A stretch of 64,000 nt of DNA. Source: Amoebidium appalachense. Its lineage: Eukaryota > Ichthyosporea. Of the stretch, positions 23,894 to 35,661 are shown one piece after another. Made by a program: the position numbers and the translations under genes. Where the stretch lies: NCBI GenBank assembly GCA_963693365.1, contig CAVNZM010000012.1, positions 1,860,001 through 1,924,000 on the forward strand, written 5' to 3'. Position 1 is the first letter of the stretch, and each line of letters begins with the position of its first letter. The notes below the pieces were generated by a model. It saw nothing but the letters and a program-made list of their open reading frames with translations. It was not told the DNA's origin and did not search any database.

Positions 23894-26100
23894 AGGTAAT
23901 AAGCCACAACTTGAACCCGCACGAATAACACGGCAATAAATGTTGTACATAAGGGCACGGGGCACAGAGCATTTTGGTCAGAGAAGCGTCGGCTCTGAAA
24001 TTATTAACTAACAGGTGCTCGCTGAGCTGCTATAAACTGGAATTTTTTTTTAACCAGAGCTCAAAGGACAGAAGGAGGGGGGGGGGGAGGGGGGGGGGGA
24101 GTTTTGAGAAAAATCGAGAGGGTGATACATTGTAAACTAAACAACATGGTTGTAAAAAGAAGCAGAATGGCAAATCGCGGTGCAAAAAGTTTAACTGCAT
24201 TGGTATGCATCAAGTAAAAAGGGAGAGAGAAAACAACAACGAAAAAAAAAAGAAGGAAAAAGGAATAAAACCATAGGAAAACCCACCTAGTCTCCTGTAC
24301 TGTGCAGAAGGAGTCTTGACTAAGTTCCACTCAGTGTCTTTCCACTCCCAACCTTGCGGAGTTTCTTTACGTTTCAAAAAGTGCTATTTCGCCAGCAAAT
24401 CTTGGGCAAGGAAACGACAACTAGTTGTAAAAAAACAGGAAAATAAAATGGCCTGGTGACCTGCTGTCACGCGTTTTCAATTTTCTCGTTTCTTTCCCTT
24501 TACCTTGCACCTTTTTCAGTTAATGTTAGGGGGTTGATTAGCACCAAGCACTCATACCTCTGCTCACAACACCTTCTACCTTCCACTAGGTGTGCTAAGA
24601 AGGGCAAAAAAAGACTTCGTTATGGTTCTAGAACACGCAAATTTTTATGGACCTTATTGTGCGTGTGCGTATATTTCCTCCCTCGCAACTTGTAATTTTT
24701 ATTTTATTTTATAATGACTTTATTAATATTTCACGGACTGAAATCGTGAAGCCTTTCGGTGGAGGCTTGCCCGCAAAAGAATGCGGGGGAGCAGACCCTA
24801 AATGCACAAGAACACACCTGGGCGGTACCAGGCGGTAATAAGATTGCATGCTTTAGAGCTAATCAGCAGAAATAACTAAACATAAAAGAATAAACGGACG
24901 TTTACACGCAGAGAGCTACCTATGAGCGTGGGCTTGTTGAGTGGGCTTTCTTGCCGTTTCTGGCTGGGAATGCCTTGGTGCGCGTTCATTGGCTGAACAT
25001 GCACCGCCGGCAATGGAGCGTTTTAATTGGCCAATATACAGCTGCAGGAATTTCTGGCGGTACCATATAAGGCTATTTTGAAGTTATTCGCCACTCACCT
25101 ATTGCTTACGCATCATTTATTTACGTTGACCGCCTATAGTCCAATCATATATACAGTGAGCAGCACGCTCAATACATTCCAGGCAAGATCTACTTCTATT
25201 CGACCTCACGGCCCCTCCTCCGAAACGGCTTTTTTCTTTCGCAATGAGTCCATGGCCTTTTTTGGATCCCAGAATCCATGTATGATGCAACTCTGTACAG
25301 CGCACACAGCCATAAGTAGCAGTGTAGCACGCGGAGAACACTCCATGTCTGAAAAGAGGTGGGTGCACAACGCCATTATCAATGTTGGTCTAAATCCGAA
25401 CGTCCATCCTTTTTCTTTGTGTCTCTTATAGTTTGAAAGCTGTCATGTCATAGTATGGTGACAGCATTGGAGAAAGGCTGTCCAGCTGAACGGTTTGGAA
25501 ATTTTGGGGAGGCAGCAAGGGATGATGGGGCCGGGTGTACACGTGCCGCCATCAACCGCCTTACTTTCACATAGGCGCACGCACACGTGCACGAGAGGTC
25601 ATCCGCTATATTGATTTACAGATTGCCGGGCAAGTTGCTGCAGCTGTAGTACAGTAGACGTACACGTATCTTTGGATGTTTTGGGGGCATAAGTACACAC
25701 ATTGGAAACCGTTGCAGTGAAAAGAGGAAGAGCATTTGAAACACAGCGAAAGCTGGAGTATCTAGTAACTTACTTGAATGTTCGTGGGTACGTCCGCATC
25801 GTTATTTACACATCATGATCATGGAGCAACTTCGATGCTTCAGATCTAGACCTCTTTTTGTTGTCTGGTCACCAAGAAGTTGAACGTAAGTGAGTATTAT
25901 TATTCCGTGCTTGCTGACATGTGTACGTTATGTCTTGTTTGCCAGCCCTGTCAGCCGACTCAGCGGTTGGGTTCAGCTGACCCTAATTTTGGTTCACAGG
26001 TTAAAGTGAACGGCGTGAAATACACGTGCATGCATGTCACTGTTGTGCATGTGCATGTACACGCGTCTTCCCTCGAAATGCTGGGTTTTGGAGAGCTTGA
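22600..26100. other. Intergenic region between WOPR and the Tyr/Thr-rich gene
   Basis: Contains a T-rich then G-rich block (22620-23055), poly-G at 23270-23297 and 23867-23893, and AT-rich unique DNA. Open frames of 60-134 residues occur (for example 25027-25431), but they lack recognisable domains or splice support and I do not call them. Confidence 0.5.
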
Positions 26101-26112
26101 CACGGGCCCGGG

Positions 26113-26120
26113 TATAAAAA
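26113..26120 (+). promoter_or_regulatory. TATA box of the Tyr/Thr-rich gene
   Basis: TATAAAAA in a GC-rich flank (GGGCCCGGG just upstream), 150 bases before the ATG at 26270. Confidence 0.6.
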
Positions 26121-26269
26121 AGAAAATATGTCGTCCGTTTGTGCACACAGCGAGTACGGTGTTCGGATGCCGGCCAAGAGTGTGGTGTCTTTCAATAATA
26201 TTATACAACCATTTTGTAAAGGAAAACTTTGCATCCTAGTTTTCCGTGTTTGCAAACACAAAAGGCACC

Positions 26270-28387
26270 ATGCCTCGTTTTAGTTTTGCCTTGAAAGGGG
26301 CCCCTTCTGAGGCAGGCACGCACACTCGCCTTCCCCTGCATCATTTCTTGATTCTCGCACTTCTTCTCACGACCACATTCCCAGCGGTTTTCGCCGCCCC
26401 AGCATCCACACCTCTTCCACGACTCATTCGTAAAAACGCCGATATAGATGAGCGCACTGTTTATACACAAACCACCACTCCCGCCGACTACGACACACCC
26501 ACCACAAAGGATGCATATGCCACCACAAGCGCAACTACCACTGGCAATATATATGAAACCTCGTCCACTACCCAGCGCGGGCGCGAATACAGGAAAACCC
26601 CAACACCCACCACTACTCCTAGCCATTACGGTGAAGACACAACCAGCAGCACGCAGACACACAGGTATTATTCAAATTCACACAAGGCCACTACCCGCGA
26701 TGGTGAATATCCTATGACCACCACAACCAAGACTGGGTACCGTGCCGCATGCACCCGTTCTTCTACCCGCACCCAACTTGAAGACTCCGATTACGAAACC
26801 TCCATCTCGAGGGATGATGATGGATACCGTGGCACACGCACAACGGACACTTATGGGAACGAAGAGACTGAAACGCGACGCTCGTACGGAGAGACCACTA
26901 CTACCACTGGATACAACACACACCGCACGAGAAACACTTATCAGAACGAAGAAACGGAAACGCGGCGCTCGTACGGAGCACGCACCACCACAACAAACAG
27001 AGGGTACGCTACCGGTTGTAGAGCTACTTCTTCTTCTTCCTCTTCATATTCCGCCACCAATACTGGGAGTAACACCGGGAAAAACGAAGGGTCACGAGGG
27101 CAACAGTTTGGGTTTTTCAACGACAACATAATGAGCCGTATGCGTGAGCATGTGATGGGAATGGTGAAAAGGGCAGGCGGTGCCCGCGGCAACAACAACA
27201 ATGAAAACAACGGGTGTGGTGGTTCTAGCGATTGGGGTTATGGTTATGGTACTACTAGCACAACATCTGATGGGTACCGTGCTACTCGCGCAACTTCTAA
27301 CGAGTATGGTATGACTAGCACACCTACCACCACTAGAACGGATGGCAACTACGAACGCGCACACAACAATGAAAACAACAACAACAACAATGACAATCAC
27401 GGGAATAAGGGAGTGAACGGCAGACACGAAGGAAGAAACAATAACAAGGAGAGCGAATATCGATCAACGCGTACCACAACCCCTACTCCTACACGCAGCC
27501 ACGGCGCATACAAAACATCCACCCACACATCGGCTACTCGCTATGGTGAGAATGCCCAAGAATACACTACCACTACAGCATCGCAGTATGATGAAAAGTT
27601 TCGTGAATACGGTCAACAGGACGAATTGGATGGCGGCGAATATCGATCAACGCGTACAACAACCCCTACTCCTACTCGCAGCTATAGCGAATACAATACA
27701 CCCACCCACACAACGACAACACACTATGGTGAGAACAACCGAGAATACACGACTACTACCACCAGAGCGGCAAAATATGAGGAGAATACTCGCCAATACG
27801 ACCAACAGGACGGATCGCTTGGCGGTGAATACAACACGGTAGATGACTATAAGATAACCACCACCATCACAACACAGCACAGCTATGCATATGCAACCCC
27901 TACCGTCACTTCAACATCTGTCCGAAACACAAGCAAATACACTGCCAAATTATTGCGCGGGGAAGAATATACTGGAATCGATCGGGGTCATTCAGGCGAT
28001 GAAAGCGCGGCACATTTTGTCGGAGAGAAAAATGAAGAAAATCGTAACAAGGGTGGTCGGAAGGGTGTTATCTATGCGGAGAGTAATCGGCCTAATGAAT
28101 ATGAAAAGACAACTGGTGGATATCCCAAAAGCGATATTCGTGAATACAACCCTAGCAAGGTTGCGGATGAATACGAGAGCGAATACTACTACAAACCCTA
28201 CGAACGAAGCGACAGTGAATACAAGCGAACCAATTCGGATAATGAATACGTGACGAATAATGAGGCGGAATATTACTACATGCGGTACGATCATGAGCAT
28301 GAGAGGGGCCGTAGCTACGGTCCCAAACCCACCCCTTACACACGTGCATATGATGATGAATTTGAATACCGTAGTGAATATAATTAG
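26270..28387 (+). CDS. Secreted Tyr/Thr-rich low-complexity repeat protein
   Basis: Single-exon gene of 705 residues. The ATG at 26270 (context GGCACCATGC) is chosen because it precedes a signal sequence: a basic/polar start, a hydrophobic core around residues 25-42 (FLILALLLTTTFPAVFA), then a likely cleavage before APAS. The mature chain has Tyr at intervals of roughly 6-10 residues, often as EY or Y-G-E, embedded in Thr, Ser, Asn, Arg and Glu. A segment starting EYRSTRTTTPTPTRS is duplicated in tandem with about 65-residue period (codons near 27450-27640 and 27640-27830), and EETETRRSYG is repeated near 26860-26975. The C-terminal 150 residues become acidic and richer in Glu, Lys and Tyr. 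No known domain. Cell-wall or extracellular-matrix protein is an inference from the signal peptide, O-glycosylation-prone Thr/Ser and regular Tyr, which could allow dityrosine cross-linking. No function is assigned. Confidence 0.85.
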   Translation: MPRFSFALKGAPSEAGTHTRLPLHHFLILALLLTTTFPAVFAAPASTPLPRLIRKNADIDERTVYTQTTTPADYDTPTTKDAYATTSATTTGNIYETSSTTQRGREYRKTPTPTTTPSHYGEDTTSSTQTHRYYSNSHKATTRDGEYPMTTTTKTGYRAACTRSSTRTQLEDSDYETSISRDDDGYRGTRTTDTYGNEETETRRSYGETTTTTGYNTHRTRNTYQNEETETRRSYGARTTTTNRGYATGCRATSSSSSSYSATNTGSNTGKNEGSRGQQFGFFNDNIMSRMREHVMGMVKRAGGARGNNNNENNGCGGSSDWGYGYGTTSTTSDGYRATRATSNEYGMTSTPTTTRTDGNYERAHNNENNNNNNDNHGNKGVNGRHEGRNNNKESEYRSTRTTTPTPTRSHGAYKTSTHTSATRYGENAQEYTTTTASQYDEKFREYGQQDELDGGEYRSTRTTTPTPTRSYSEYNTPTHTTTTHYGENNREYTTTTTRAAKYEENTRQYDQQDGSLGGEYNTVDDYKITTTITTQHSYAYATPTVTSTSVRNTSKYTAKLLRGEEYTGIDRGHSGDESAAHFVGEKNEENRNKGGRKGVIYAESNRPNEYEKTTGGYPKSDIREYNPSKVADEYESEYYYKPYERSDSEYKRTNSDNEYVTNNEAEYYYMRYDHEHERGRSYGPKPTPYTRAYDDEFEYRSEYN

Positions 28388-28680
28388 AATACCTTTTTTT
28401 TCTTTTTGTAACGTTTGGTATCTTTTAAATTTCTTCTAAATTAGGCTCCATTCTTTCTCCTTACCCACCCCACATTCCCCATTTCCTCCTATTTTTTTTG
28501 GAGGGGGGGATCAGCCTAAGCTGTCAATAATCCACATTTTTACTGGTCCCCTGACGTGCCGGTTTTGATATGCCCCTCACGTGACCATACAGTTACCCTT
28601 CCAATGTAAGTAAATTTCGGCTTCCTTTATGCTTTACAGCCCTTAAAATTTCCGCGGGTGGCAGGGCCATCTCTAAGTGC

Positions 28681-28686
28681 AATAAA
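28681..28686 (+). terminator. Candidate polyadenylation signal AATAAA
   Basis: First AATAAA after the Tyr/Thr-rich gene, 294 bases past its stop. Confidence 0.4.
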
Positions 28687-28779
28687 AATGGCGTTTTAAA
28701 ACTCTGGTCCAAATTGCCCACGGGAATCCAACATTTTATAGTACCTACAGATTTTTTTGTTTGACGGCAGACCCAATTC

Positions 28780-28900
28780 TTTTCCGTATGCCAACTGCTT
28801 CCCTCCTCTTAGTCTCTCTTTCTCCCACTCATTCTCCCTTTCTTCATTTTTCTTTCTCCCTTCCCCTCCCCCCCCTCTCCCCCTCCCCCCAATCCTCCCG

Positions 28901-28940
<40 letters not shown>

Positions 28941-29434
28941 CCCCCTACCCCTCTACTTACCCCTTTCTCTCTCTTTATCTCTCTCTCTACCCCCCCCCCC
29001 CCCCCCCTTCCTCCCTCTCTCTAACTCTCTTTGTTTTCTCTATCTCTTGCTTTCTTTCGTCTTCCTTTCTCTCCATTTCCCTCGTCTCCCTTCCCCCACT
29101 TTCCCCTCCCTCTCCCTTCCCCGACCCTCACTCCCTTGTTCGCCTTCTTCTCTCCTGCTTTGCTTCATACAAATCCACTCCCCGTCCCCCCCCCCCCCCC
29201 CCCCCCCCCCCCTCCCCCGGCCCACAAACACACACACACCACCACCACAGCTTCTCCTCCTTCCCGTACATCCCAAGTCCTCCTCCCACTTCTCCTTCCA
29301 TTCTCCGCACATACTCATTCCTCCTGCCCTCAACCTTCTATGTATCTGCCTCCCTGCCTATCGCCCTGGTGCCTTCCAGCCTCCCCCCTCCCCCCCTCCC
29401 CCCCTTCCCCCCCAACCCCTCCCTAACCCCTCCC

Positions 29435-29467
<33 letters not shown>

Positions 29468-29560
29468 TTAATCCTCCCACATACACCCAACCCACCCCAC
29501 TCTCACACCAGGTGCCCAGCTCCAATGATAGGGCACACCAACTCACACACCCCCAATTTT
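28780..29560. repeat. Pyrimidine-rich CT/C tract
   Basis: About 750 bases of C/T with pure C runs at about 28902-28938, 28990-29007, 29187-29211 and 29437-29467. The long Pro/Ser/Leu open frames here are shadows of this composition. Confidence 0.9.
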
Positions 29561-29631
29561 ATACCAACTCCCCCAGTCCGCTATCCCTGCGGCATGGCAC
29601 TATTATGCATTGCCAGGACATCATGCAACAA

Positions 29632-29825
29632 CTATGGGGTGGTAAGAGCAAGAATCGTGTTTTGACGACATAGGAATGTGTACCGGATGTCAAAGATTTG
29701 CCTCGATTTGATTGGTAGGGTTCAATGGCTGACATGCCGAACCAATCAAATCGAGGCAAATTTTCGACATCCGGTTCACATTCCCATGTCGTCAAACCAC
29801 AATTCTTGCTCTGACCACCCCATAG
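29632..29825. mobile_element. MITE-like fold-back element
   Basis: A left arm 29632-29723 and right arm 29739-29825 are near-perfect reverse complements (CTATGGGGTGGT... and ...ACCACCCCATAG), separated by a 15-base loop. There is no coding capacity. A flanking TA at each end could be a 2-bp target duplication, but the palindrome makes this ambiguous. Confidence 0.85.
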
Positions 29826-30283
29826 TAGGTACGTGCAGCTAGCTGTGCAGTCCGTGCCTGATGGGAAACACGCATACGGGGGACACACAAACACACACAT
29901 ACTGTGAACATAGAAGCGCACATGCACGCACTTGCACACATGCACACACATGCACACACGCGCGCGTACACACGTATACCCCCCCCCCCCCCCCCCCCCC
30001 CCCGCCAAAAAAAAAAACAAAACATACACACACACACACACACGCATACACGCACACAACACACATGAATTCATGCAAACACCGTGTCACCCACATACAT
30101 ACACATGCACAATGACACACACATACGCGCAGAAAGAGATAGAGAAAGGGAGACAAAGAAGGAACGACGGCGGGGTGACGGGGTGGGAGGGGGGTAGGGC
30201 CAAGAAGAGAGACTATGGGAGAGAGAGAAAGGGGAGAGGGGAGGTAGAGAACTTCCCCAACCACACCGGCTGAGTCAACTTGC

Positions 30284-30672
30284 TCCGAGCAGAATTATTC
30301 TGCAAAAAGCAGAATTATTCTTCAAAAAGCAGAATAATTCTGCTTTAATTGCTCTGCAAAAGCAGAATCAATCTGCTAAAAGCATAATCTCTCTGCAAAC
30401 AGCAGAATTGATCTGCTAAACAGAATCAATCCGCTAAAAGCAGAATGATTCTGCTAAAAGCAGAACTATTCTGCTGTCGAAAACAGAATTATTCTGTTGT
30501 TTGTGAAATAATTTTGCTAAAAGCAGAATGATTCTGCTAAAAGCAGAGTGATTCTCATAAAAGCAGAGTGATTCTGCTTTTGCAGAATAAATCTGCTAAA
30601 AGCAGAGCGATTCTGCTTTTGCAGAATAATTCCGCTTTTGCATGAAACATTCTGCTTTTTGCAAGTTGACTC
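30284..30672. repeat. Array of about 18 palindromic 20-bp units
   Basis: Consensus unit AGCAGAATNATTCTGCTAAA. Each unit contains an inverted repeat GCAGAAT/ATTCTGC and could fold into a small hairpin. Units are degenerate and mostly spaced 19-21 bases, with a few longer spacers. It abuts a G/A-rich purine tract on the right. Confidence 0.9.
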
Positions 30673-30679
30673 TGTCGAT

Positions 30680-31160
<481 letters not shown>

Positions 31161-31337
31161 AAAGGAGCCTCGGAGACATAGGGAGAGAAAGGCACGAATG
31201 AAAGAACTGCATGATGTGTGAGAGAGCGGCCTGTGTGAGAGATCGGCCTCAGGCTAAGCTTATTATTATACCAACATTTATTTACGACCACCTAGTGACA
31301 CGCTGGCATCGAGAATGGATAGAAATGTGCTGTTCAG

Positions 31338-31384
31338 GGTCTCTCTCTCTCCCTCCCTCTCTCCCTCCCTCTCTCTCTCTCTCT

Positions 31385-31416
<32 letters not shown>

Positions 31417-31570
31417 CTCTCCCTCTCTCTCTCTATCTTTCTCTATCCGTCTTACTCTCTCTCACTCCCTCCCTCCCTCTCCCTCTAAATCTCTCTCCGC
31501 TCTCCCTCTCTCTTACTCACACACACACAGGCTCTATTTCTCTCTCTCTCTCCTCTCTCTCTCCCTCCCT

Positions 31571-31641
<71 letters not shown>

Positions 31642-31963
31642 GCGTACACACATACACACACACATCACACACACATCACACACACACACAGATCTAGACA
31701 CACACGCAGAGTCTCCTTCTTTCTCTCTCTCTTTCTCCCCCTCCACTCCCCACCCCCCTCTCCCTGTCTCTTTCACACACACACACACACATACACACAC
31801 ACACACACACACAAACATACAGACACACACAGAGTCTCTCTCTCTCTCTTCCCCGTTCCCCCCTCTATTTCTAGCTAGATCTCTCTCTGCCTCTCCCCCT
31901 CTCCCCCTCTCTCTCTCCCTCTCTCTCTCCCTCTCTCTCCCCCTCTCCCTCCCTCTCTCTCCC

Positions 31964-32020
<57 letters not shown>

Positions 32021-32203
32021 CCCTCCCCCCCCCCCCTCTCTCTCTCTGTGTTTCTTTCTCTCTCTCTCCCCCCCCCCCCCCTCTCTGTCTCTCAGGCTCT
32101 CTCTCTCCCCCAGTCCCTCTCCCTTTCGCCCTCCCCCCTCCTCCCCCTCTCCCCCTCCCCCCTCCCCTCTCTCCCCCCACCCCCTCTCTCCCCCCGCCCC
32201 ACC

Positions 32204-32239
<36 letters not shown>

Positions 32240-32265
32240 TCCCCTCTCTCTCCATACCTTTCTCC
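31338..32265. repeat. (CT)n / (CA)n / poly-C compound microsatellites
   Basis: CT runs (31338-31385, 31880-32018, 32036-32075), CA and CG runs (31575-31700, 31773-31830) and a C run (32207-32237). No gene signal. Confidence 0.95.
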
Positions 32266-32377
32266 TAGGCCCTATCTCTTCCCCCGTTCCACTCTGTGTG
32301 TGAATGTACGCGTGCACGTGGCTGCCGAGCGGGCATGTCATGTTGTCTTGTGTTATTATGTGTGAGGATCCCATCTT

Positions 32378-32516
32378 GTGAGTGTGTGTATGTGTAAGTG
32401 TGTGTGTGTGTGTGTGTGCACATGTTTGCACGTGTGTGTATGTGTGTGTGTGTGCGTGTGTGCGCGTGTGCGTGTGTGTGTGTTTGCGTGTGTGCGTGCG
32501 TGTGTGTGTGTGTGAA
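32378..32516. repeat. (GT)n microsatellite
   Basis: GT/GC-interrupted repeat block of about 140 bases, followed by unique AT-rich DNA leading to the NlpC-like gene. Confidence 0.9.
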
Positions 32517-33055
32517 GTGGAACTCGGGTGTATGACACGTGAACGTTTTTTCAGCGTGTGTGCGTGTGCGCTTGTGTCACAGTGTGTGTCTTCTTGTGAG
32601 TGATTAAGGGTGGCATTTACCTGGGCTTATTCGGTCCTTTGGGATTACTTGTTCACTTTGAGTCAGTCAATCCGGATTGTCACTGCTATAGAGATCTTTC
32701 TTCCAATCAACAATAGTGTTTGGCCGTGTTTCTTTGCTCGAATGTGATGTCACTGGAATGTAAACAAGCAGATCCTACCATCTGATTGGATCTTAGATCA
32801 CAAGCAGCTATTGGTGGATCTGAGTTGTGGCTCGAATACGTATGCCTGCCCTGCAGGCTGTATGTAGTTTCAGCTCTTTAGCTGTGCTACAACAGTTAAA
32901 ATCACTGTTATCATTTATATAAACAGTTAGTTTTACAAAACTATTTATTTAAACCAAATTTTTACCGGTGACTTGCGCTCAATATAATATCTTAGATCCC
33001 TAGATTTTGAGTCGTGACGTCAATTTTAGATGGCCCTCCTACTAAAAATAGTCTA

Positions 33056-33127
33056 CCAATCAAACATTCAAACAGGCTTAGCCAATCAAATCCGGTAGTG
33101 CTGCAACGAGTAGGTACAGTATATATA
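33056..33127 (+). promoter_or_regulatory. Core promoter of the NlpC/P60-like gene: two CCAAT boxes and TATA box
   Basis: CCAATCAAA-type boxes at 33056-33060 and 33082-33086 precede TATATATA at 33120-33127, a classical CCAAT-to-TATA arrangement. The ATG lies 239 bases downstream, implying a leader of about 210 bases. Confidence 0.6.
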
Positions 33128-33365
33128 GCTACAATAGCACAGGCATCAAAGTTTCAGTTCGATCAGACCTTCTTCTCTACAGTGCAAGCAGGGAGCCTGT
33201 TGCGACGAACCGAAGGCCACAACATAAACATACACGCTGACATACATAGTCCACCCGCAACTTTTCATCGCACCATATTCGGCACAACAGCGGGTTTCCA
33301 CCACCTTTCCATTGTTTTAGAATAATTACACAGCTGATTATAGGTATAGGTCGACGTCCACCATC

Positions 33366-34169
33366 ATGAAGCTTCTTGCCCTCTTTGTCGCCGCCATGGC
33401 CACCTCTTCCGCGCACGCAGCCCCTGCAGGCAACACCACCACAGCTACTACAAAGGATTCGGCTATCCTAGCATCCCAAAAGCCCCTTGTGCACTTGCAC
33501 CGCCGAGATGACCAATTTTCCAGCGTTTTTGCTTCTCAGCTGGCACTTCAAGCCCGCTATGAACAGTGCTGGCCTGGAATGAAGTTCGACACGTGGGGCC
33601 CCCACGACCCGTGCTTCTCACAGAACATCCCAGATATTCCCACTGCACGTGCGCGCCTTGTACTTGCCGCCGATTACTACACCAAGCAGGGGTTAATTTA
33701 CGCTCATCAACACGACCCTTACTGGATTAACCCCAAGACTGGGAAGAAGGGAATCGACTGCTCAAACCTCACCGCATGGCTCTACAACTTTGTGCTTGGG
33801 ATTTATTTCAGCAGCGACATCACTGCCCAGTCATCTATGAGCCTACCTCGCGTTACAGACTACTCTTCCCTTGGTAACGGAGATATTGTATTCTTTTCCG
33901 GTGGCGAAAAACTCACCAAGATCACTCACGCAGGTATCGTCGTGCGCAATGGGTCGACCATTACTGTTATAAATAGCTCGTCAAAGTTCAATGGGCCATT
34001 CCCGTCCACCGACACCAAGACATGGCCTCTGAACAGTTTTCAGTATGGTTTCCATGCGAGCGATATTATCGGGGCGTGGAATAACAACCGCAAGAGCGTG
34101 GTACAGGGACTGTGTGCACTTGTCCCTGTTAACGGGAAATGTAGTAGTGTGCGTGTAGTCCGTGTGTAA
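33366..34169 (+). CDS. Secreted NlpC/P60-like protein
   Basis: Single-exon gene of 267 residues. Signal peptide MKLLALFVAAMATSSAHA with cleavage before APAG. A dibasic HRR at 45-47 may mark a pro-segment end. The C-terminal half has the NlpC/P60 papain-like fold pattern: catalytic Cys in GIDCSNLTAW (Cys132), the loop LGNGDIVFF (about 169-177, equivalent to the usual GDLVFF), and catalytic His in THAGIVV (His188). The family cleaves peptide bonds in bacterial peptidoglycan, often D-gamma-Glu-containing linkages; here the substrate is unknown. Several N-x-S/T sites (near Thr24-26, Asn134 and Asn195) and a Cys-containing N-terminal domain suggest an exported eukaryotic glycoprotein. The absence of introns next to intron-rich neighbours, and the bacterial character of the fold, make horizontal acquisition plausible but not shown. 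Confidence 0.8.
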   Translation: MKLLALFVAAMATSSAHAAPAGNTTTATTKDSAILASQKPLVHLHRRDDQFSSVFASQLALQARYEQCWPGMKFDTWGPHDPCFSQNIPDIPTARARLVLAADYYTKQGLIYAHQHDPYWINPKTGKKGIDCSNLTAWLYNFVLGIYFSSDITAQSSMSLPRVTDYSSLGNGDIVFFSGGEKLTKITHAGIVVRNGSTITVINSSSKFNGPFPSTDTKTWPLNSFQYGFHASDIIGAWNNNRKSVVQGLCALVPVNGKCSSVRVVRV

Positions 34170-34592
34170 GGATACCGTAAAGCTTAATGGCAAAGATGAT
34201 GTTGAAAAATATATCTTTCTGCCTGAGCGTGCATTTAGGCCCATAGTACTGCACAACACTCAGAAGTTGTTACTAGAGTAGCGAGTCACGGTAGTGTATG
34301 GGATGGAGGAATCAAACACCTGTGAAACCCTCGGGCTCCTCTTGTTCAGAAAATTGCTTTTTATGTCGTGCTACATGTTTATTGAGTAGGTGTAGGTTAT
34401 TTTATCAGAGGGTATATTGAATGCACTTGGCTAATGCTAACGGGGTAGGGTTTTCTAAGTGGACTTATACAGCGAAGTATGTAGAGGATTTGTAAATACT
34501 ATCACAAAACAACGAAATTTGCGGGTGCAGAGTAACTCTACTCCGGGTGTCCATTGGGGTGGAAAATGCCGCTATGGACATGGCAATCGTTG

Positions 34593-34598
34593 AATAAA
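34593..34598 (+). terminator. Candidate polyadenylation signal AATAAA
   Basis: AATAAATAAAT 424 bases after the NlpC-like stop, the first clear hexamer downstream. Confidence 0.4.
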
Positions 34599-34659
34599 TA
34601 AATCAGGTTGTAAGATGTTTCTCCTTGATTCTGCCTGTTTGGCTATAGAAAACATTTAA

Positions 34660-34698
34660 CACACGGTCATACACGCACACGCACAAGCACCCCCCCCC

Positions 34699-34729
<31 letters not shown>

Positions 34730-35460
34730 CGTGGCACACACACAAACACACACACACAAACACACAGACACTAACACAGCACGTTGGTGCTCCGAACCTC
34801 CCCACGTTTCTTGTGCTGTATTCCTTTCCCCCCTTCCTATCCCCCAGTCCCCCGTCCTCCCCCCCCACCTCCCCATGCCCACACACGCACGCACGCACAC
34901 ACACGCGCACGCACACACGTGCGCGCACACACAAACACAAACACGCACGCACGCGCGCACGCGCACACACATACACACACACACACACACTGTCTCTCTC
35001 TCTCTCTCTCTCTCTCACTCTCTTACACACACAAGGACACACACGCCGTCCCCACGCCCTCCATCCCCCCCCCCCCCCCCCTCCCCCCCCCAACGCACGT
35101 AAAGCTTTCCTCGTCCCCCAACCGTCTTCTGAGGTCCACTCCTTAAGACTCTCACACTGCTATTTTGGCATGGTGTATTCTAAACTACAAATATCCGACT
35201 CAGTTGATGGATACACACTCACCGTACACACACACATACACACACACAGATCACACCACACCCCCACTGGTGCCCTCCCCCCTCCTCCCCTCCTCCCCCC
35301 TCCCCCCCCCCCCTCCCCCCCCTCCCCCCCCCCCCCCCCCCCACCACACACACACATGCAAACACACGGGGCCCGGGTGTGTGTTTTTGTGTGTGTTTTA
35401 TTTTTTATTTTTTATTTTTATTTTATTTTTATTTTTAGGGGGGGGGGGGGGTATAGGGGG
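34660..35460. repeat. (CA)n, (CT)n and poly-C low-complexity block
   Basis: C run 34690-34716 then CA; CA/CG tracts 34880-34990; CT 34991-35022; C runs 35067-35090 and 35300-35342; then a TTTTA-repeat and G run to 35450. No gene. Confidence 0.9.
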
Positions 35461-35661
35461 GCAACTTGAAACCGTTACCATGGTACCAGTGCAAGTGCAA
35501 AAGGTTCCCTGTACAGAAATTTCCTATGGACCCCCCCCCCCCTCCCCCCCTTCTGCCTCTAAGAAAATGACAGCAGTCGTCCATTGAAAGACACTGTTCC
35601 GTGACCACATTTTGGGGGGATCTTATTGGCGGACGGCACAACTGTAATTCGAGTCTCGCGG

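Noticed and set aside
25027-25431. 134-residue plus-strand open frame
   Set aside because: No domain, signal peptide or convincing start context, and no repeat of the frame elsewhere.
30284-30672. CRISPR-like repeat array
   Set aside because: Units are contiguous palindromes without unique spacers of constant length, there are no cas genes, and the DNA is eukaryotic.
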